From contig JAMQCK010000108.1 of assembly GCA_024196135.1 (NCBI GenBank), forward strand, positions 1 through 63,424: a stretch of DNA of 63,424 nt, in the 5' to 3' direction. Source of the DNA: Pleurotus ostreatus/Saccharomyces cerevisiae fusant. Lineage: Eukaryota > Opisthokonta. The translations under genes were made by a program, and so were the position numbers. The first letter of the stretch is position 1; each line of letters starts with the position of its first letter. Below, piece after piece: positions 58,811 through 63,424 of this stretch. Under the pieces are notes generated by a model. That model was given only the letters and a program-made list of their open reading frames with translations. It had not been told where the DNA came from and did not search any database.

Positions 58811-59876
58811 CTACTGGGTCTTCTTCGCCTCGCTCCCAGTCCCATCGGCTGTTGGATGTGTGATGAGCGCCATGGGAAGCTAGAATGACATATAGACATA
58901 CCTTTGGTCTCCTTCTTCGTCGCCGGGAAATTCTTCGTCGTTCTCACCGAAAACATAACCGCCAGCAACAATGCACACGCCGCCCTCGCCGTCTCCGGGT
59001 CGACGGCCTCAACAGGCTTGTCCGCCGCGCTCAGAATGCCAGACAACACGTTGTGCGCGTCCGCCCAAAACGGTTGCGCGTGCGTCAAGAGCGCGAAGAG
59101 ACCGGTGACGAGCGGCGCACACCACAGATCGGTCGTCGTCCAGCCGTACGCGCGCAGCTCGGGCGGGGTCTGGAGAGAAAGTGGGGTGGGGTTGAGGAAG
59201 GAAAACATGTTCGTGAGGAAGAAGCCGCCGTTCGCGGTGATCTAAGGGAGGGATTGCCGATTAGCGTTGGGGCACGAACAGGACAGAAAGCGGGGGCGTA
59301 CGAAGGACGTGAGGAGCAGCGTCCATGCCGAGGTGGCGAGTGCAGGTTGCGCGTTGGCTACTACGACCGGTGGAATGAGGTTGCACAGGAGGAACGCGCG
59401 CGAAAAGCCATCGAAGATGGAGAGCGGGAACTCGAGCTCCCTGGAGGGTGCTGGTACGGCGGGAAGGGAGTCTGCCGCCCACTGCATCGCCGCATAGAAC
59501 GCGGGCACCACGCCAGACACCATAAAGGACGGAGGGGTGCCGAGCATTGTATCTACGACGCGTCGCCGTCAGTGCCCCGCATTCCCCCACAAAAGCAAGA
59601 GCACGCACTAGCGACCGCCTCCCCACCATACACGACCGTCCACGTCGTTACGATATCGCGCACAAAGGACTTGTCGTGCTCGACACCGACCGGACTGCCA
59701 TGCTTCCGGACGTGCTCTTTATAGAGCGCCTCCCGCATCTGGCGGAGCGCAACACAAAGGCGCGCGGCGGCGAGGACATCGAGCGTGCTGAGGCCGACGC
59801 CGAACCAGGTGAAGGGTGCGATGGGCTCGAGGATGTAGCTGTAGACGGAGACGAGGGGGGCCAGGAGGGCAGCCAT
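58811..59876 (-). CDS. Uncharacterised multi-pass membrane protein
   Basis: The ATG at 59876 begins MAALLAPLVSVYSYILEPIA. Exons join in frame: ...FVRDIVTTWTVVYGGEAV, then GTPPSFMVSGVVPAFYAAMQ and FLLCNLIPPVVVANAQPALA, then ANGGFFLTNMFSFLNPTPLS and ARAACALLLAVMFSVRTTKN. A last short exon gives ADGTGSEAKKTQ with the stop at 58811. Several hydrophobic segments alternate with short loops, which suggests five or six membrane helices in an internal-membrane protein. About 300 residues. I do not recognise a named family. Confidence 0.7.
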
Positions 59877-60136
59877 CGTGAAGGTCGTGGGTGAGGATGA
59901 GGGCAACCGGCGCGCCTGCCGCGTGCAGTCATCGCGGGCGCTTATCATGGTAGCGGGCCCGGTACACGTCACGATGCGCCTCGTCTCTAATGTGAGGCTC
60001 AGGCGAGGCTAAGGCTCATTTCCCGAGGGCGCTCATCACGAAAGGAGTACAAGGAAGAGTTCCAAAGGCCCTTTGCTGATCTCGAATACATATCTTGAAT
60101 ACACTACAGATACAAGCGCCCAATCGCCAACTTCTT

Positions 60137-61198
60137 CTACTCCTGGATATCCGTGCTCTTCGTGATATCTTCCCACTCGGAAAGACGCTTCAGCGCGGTC
60201 TCGCAGTGCTGCTTGACCACCGCGAAGCAGTCCGACCCGAGCTGGACGTTGATTTCCCAAGGCTTGCCGGCCGCCACGCCCTCTCCGCGAACCACGTCAA
60301 GCATGACCTGCACGCCCTTCTTCGGGTCTCCCGGTTGCTTCTCGCTGTAGGCTAAAGAGACCTCGTCAACGACGCGCGCAGAAAGACATGGGAGCCACTT
60401 ACCGAGCAATGCCTGGTTCACCTTCTCCGTCGCCTCGCGGTAGTCCTCGATGCGGGGCTCGTACGGCGTGCGGTGGTCGGCGGTCAGGAATTTGGTCCGG
60501 AAGTAGCCAAAGTCGAAGCAGACGCTGCGAAGGCCGAGGGGTGCGATCTCGGCGTGCAGAGATTCGTTGATACCTCGAAGCGCCCACTTCGTACTGCAGT
60601 AGAGGCCGGCCAAGGGTCCGCCGTTCCATCCGCCGAGCGAACCGAGGAAGACAATGGTCCCCGACTTGCGCTGGCGCATGTACGGCAGGAAGGCGCGGGA
60701 TACGTTCAGTGCGCCGAAGACGTTGGTGCTGCTTGAAGTCAGCCCGATGATGCAAGACCACACAAAAGCGGACTCACTTGTACTGGTCAAACGTCTCTTG
60801 AGGTCTATCCAGATGGTCAGCGTCAGATCGACGAGCAATTTGTTTGGACGTACGTGCACTCCTCAATCGCGCCCGTAAGAATGTAACCTGCGTTGTTGAC
60901 CACGACGTCAACCCGCCCATAAATGGCTACCGCTTTCTCTGCGGCAGCCTTGAGTGTGTCCAATGGCGCGGTCACGTCGAGCTCGATAACATCGGCGCCT
61001 TCAACCTTCAAGTCGTCCAACTTGGCGATCGAGCGCGCTCGTGCAGTTGCGATAACCTTGTCGCCACGAGCAAGAGCAGCCTTTGCAAGTTCACGACCGA
61101 GGCCGGTGCTGCAGGATTGTTAGCATGGATGACAACATGAGTATGCGAATCACTCACGATGTGCCAGTAATGACCCAAACAAGTTGAGAGCTGGACAT
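60137..61198 (-). CDS. Short-chain dehydrogenase/reductase (SDR)
   Basis: An NAD(P)-dependent oxidoreductase, probably cytosolic; substrate unknown. The ATG at 61198 begins MSSSQLVWVITGTS; an intron restores the cofactor loop TGTSTGLG. A basic segment after the second strand (ATARARS) favours NADP(H). VVVNNAGYILTGAIEE carries the NNAG motif. The catalytic Ser lies in VFLGSLGGW, and Tyr and Lys in YCSTKWAL. The C-terminal part contains FDFGYFRTKFL and GDPKKGVQVMLDVV, typical of classical fungal SDRs. The stop is at 60137. Several short introns; about 285 residues; complete. Confidence 0.9.
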
Positions 61199-61498
61199 GG
61201 TGGACAACTAAGCAGGTTATAGAAGGTTTGCGGAGGCTGATTCGATGAGGAGCTGATGTCCAAGCCAGTCTGCCACATTAGCCACGCTCAAAGTTGAACG
61301 CAGCGCTGCGGCCTGCGGCTCAGCTCGTCACGAGGACGCAGCGCGCGTGATCTGGCGGCCGGAAGCCAGCCGGCGTGGGAATCGCCTTCCGGAGGCGAAT
61401 TTTCTTTACTGGCCGTTGCGTCGTCCCCCTCGCATACCGACCATCCCCTTCCTTCATTTAGCTACTGTAAACTCGCTTTCTTCGCTTAATATCACACT

Positions 61499-62259
61499 AT
61501 GGACCCCTCTCAAACCCCTACCACTGGCCTGGGGGCCATGCCCATTCCTTCGCTACCAACGAGCCTCCCCGCCAACATACCATGGACGGCCAACAACAAC
61601 CGGCTTCAGTGGCAGCTGCTGACCGAGATCGAACTCGAGGTCAACTTCCGTGTCCTCTTCGGCAAGAAGACCGGATCGGTGAGCATTTCGACAACGTCGC
61701 GTGCATGCACTGATCGTGTTCACAGACTGGTGAGAACAAGGTCGACGCGCATCGCCGGATCGCCGCCGTCCTATTCCCGGAGTACCTTCACATCCGCGAC
61801 GCGACCAAGACCCTCGCGCACCGTGTAGGGGTGCAGATCACCAGGTACGTCGCTTGCAAGCTCGGTTGAGCTCATACTAACATGTACTCAGCCTCGTCAA
61901 GAAGTACAAGGAGAAGTCGAAGAGGCTCCGGGTCACGGGCGGCGGACTCGGCGGTGAAGACGAAGATGACGACATGGAGCAGGGGAAGGGCGTGTCGAAC
62001 CGCTACCTCAAGTTCTACATCACCGGCGAAGGGCCTGCCGAAGATGCAAGTGACGAGGCGAAGAACCTATGGGGTATGTGCTTATGATACTCTATTCACT
62101 GCTTGTCTAACACGCTCTCCAGCGAAACTTGAAGAGGAGTATGCCTTCTTCCCCCGCCTCCACCGCCTGCTCGCCTCCAAGCCGAACGTCGAGCCCTACG
62201 CTATCACAACCGGTGTCGGTCCTGCTGGTGCGCACACGACGTTTTTCCAACCCAGCTAA
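61499..62259 (+). CDS. Myb/SANT-like helical protein, basidiomycete type
   Basis: The ATG at 61499 opens MDPSQTPTTGLGAMPIPSLP. After introns of about 45-55 nt the exons join as RLQWQLLTEIELEVNFRVLF, TGENKVDAHRRIAAVLFPEY, ATKTLAHRVGVQITSLVKKY and KEKSKRLRVTGGGLG, resembling the tri-helical Myb/SANT-like DNA-binding pattern (helix 3 followed by a K-rich Y...K stretch). An acidic linker precedes the C-terminal block KLEEEYAFFPRLHRLLASKP. About 200 residues. A DNA-binding role is inferred from this pattern only. Confidence 0.65.
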
Positions 62260-63424
62260 TGCTGTAAGGCCGGTTTAAACCAAACCGATACTTGTCGTAC
62301 TGCTGGTTGAAACCATACGACAAGCTTGTCGGGCCCGGCAAGTCCCGAAGACCAGCGCCGCTCAGCGAGCCGCTCGGCGTGATCGCTGCCTTATGCGGCG
62401 CCGAGGCCGTGATGTGCGCCTCGCGACGTCGGGCGCATCACGCGCGTCCTTGATCGCGCGCGTCGGGTGCATCACGTGCCCACCCTCGACGCGTCGGCAC
62501 GCGTTGCGCGCGCGCTGCCACTTTCGTTTGGTCCTCTGTGCTGAGGAAAAGCATAAAATGTTATAATATATGTATAGAGTACATATAGAATCAATATAAT
62601 GAATGGAAATGCCGCCGCGCGCGAAAAAACACGCGGCGGCGGCAGCGGCGACGGGTTGGATGCGTCGATCCTCCCCTGCGCTACGTGTAGTCAAAGGGCA
62701 GAGGGGAGGGGGGGATGTATGCGAAAGCCCCCGTACCTATTGCACGGATGGGGGCGAGCGCGATACCGGCGGCGGGCTGCTGGTGTCTGGGCGCGCGGAT
62801 GTCGTCGTCGTCGCAGCCGTCTCCATATCGCGTGCGCCAGCCGGCGCACGCAAATTCCCTCCTTGCCCCTTCTCGCAATCGCGCGCGTATACATTGCGTG
62901 CGTACATATACGCGCGCGATCACGCTTTGAGCCGCCCGTGCGCATACCCAACGCGGGTACGCGCACGCCGCCTCCCCGTGCATTCCCATGTCCCCCGCCT
63001 CCCAGCCACCTCCGTTACGTGCCGTGCCCGAGATAGCTCAGGCCGGACAAAGGGAGGGGGAGGGGCGAAGCGAGGCCGCGCCCAGCGATGCCGTCTCGCC
63101 TACTGGCGTTGACGATGGGCTGCGCGCGAGGGTCGTGGGAGGCGGAGAGAGCCAAGACAGCGCACTAGACGCGCTACCACTAGGCAGCGTGCCAGATGCG
63201 CTGCGGCATCGGCAGGGGGGTGGGAGGGGCTGGAAGGGGCGTGGTGGGGGCGTGGTTGGGTGTAGGTCTTGAAGCGCCGCTTCAGGCGTCTTGGGGCGCG
63301 CAATTCGGGGGGGCGGGGGTAGGGGGGTTGCCAGTTGCGCGGTAGGGGTCGGATAGGGGGTAAAAAGCAGCGCCGCTCGCGAACGCAGGCGTTCGCAAGC
63401 GGCGCTTAAAATTTGCGTCAGTTT
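62260..63424. other. GC-rich right end without recognised gene
   Basis: CpG-rich sequence with short AT-rich islands (about 62550-62600). Frames up to about 170 codons are low-complexity Arg/Ala/Pro readings, and I do not call them. Hairpins occur at 62291-62324, 62611-62640 and 63370-63405. Confidence 0.5.
63370..63405. repeat. Long GC hairpin at right edge
   Basis: A 17-bp inverted repeat, GCGCCGCTCGCGAACGC and GCGTTCGCAAGCGGCGC, with one mismatch and a 2-nt loop. It may be the end of a mobile element or repeat that continues past the window. Confidence 0.75.

Noticed and set aside
62599..63112. Possible gene of about 145-169 codons in the right end
   Set aside because: Alternative frames give equally long Arg/Ala/Pro-rich products, which is typical of GC-rich non-coding DNA; no domain is visible.

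Overview
This is a gene-dense nuclear window from a filamentous basidiomycete, most likely a wood-inhabiting Agaricomycete close to the polypores. The evidence is: many introns of about 45-65 nt with GT-AG borders; GC-rich coding sequence; translation elongation factor 3, which is largely a fungal protein; two cytochrome P450s of the kind expanded in polypores; a polytopic membrane protein of a basidiomycete type; and TATA boxes 50-120 nt upstream of several starts. All gene models below were built by reading codons and splice sites by eye.

Layout. 1-2.0 kb: a P450 cut by the window edge, and a relic of its first exon. 2.5-9.6 kb: V-ATPase subunit a (VPH1) and elongation factor 3. 10.0-13.2 kb: two divergent casein-kinase-1-like kinase genes (A and B). 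14.4-24.1 kb: a seven-helix membrane protein, the polyadenylation factor PFS2/WDR33, a second P450 that looks intact, and a Ser/Thr-rich GPI-type surface protein. 24.7-33.3 kb: an F-box/LRR-like protein, a putative mitochondrial protein, RNase P/MRP subunit POP7, a kinase fragment, release factor eRF1 and an unknown protein. 34.4-46.9 kb: a large disordered WD40 protein, CDC42, a small secreted Kex2-type peptide, SF3B4/HSH49 and EMC4. 47.4-58.6 kb: an array of five intact kinase genes (D-H), a kinase fragment, an inverted broken copy of eRF1 and a short DNA transposon. 58.8-63.4 kb: a membrane protein, a short-chain dehydrogenase, a Myb/SANT-like protein and a GC-rich end without an evident gene.

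Most genes are conserved housekeeping functions (proton pumping, translation elongation and termination, mRNA 3'-end formation, splicing, ER membrane insertion, polarity). The accessory layer is the kinase family. Seven intact copies share a 43-nt first exon and the same intron positions, a catalytic loop in which the usual HRD is HCD, YCD or HGD, and a C-terminal signature around a GDE(Q/R) motif. A converging kinase/eRF1 gene pair has been duplicated in inverted orientation, and each locus kept a different intact member.
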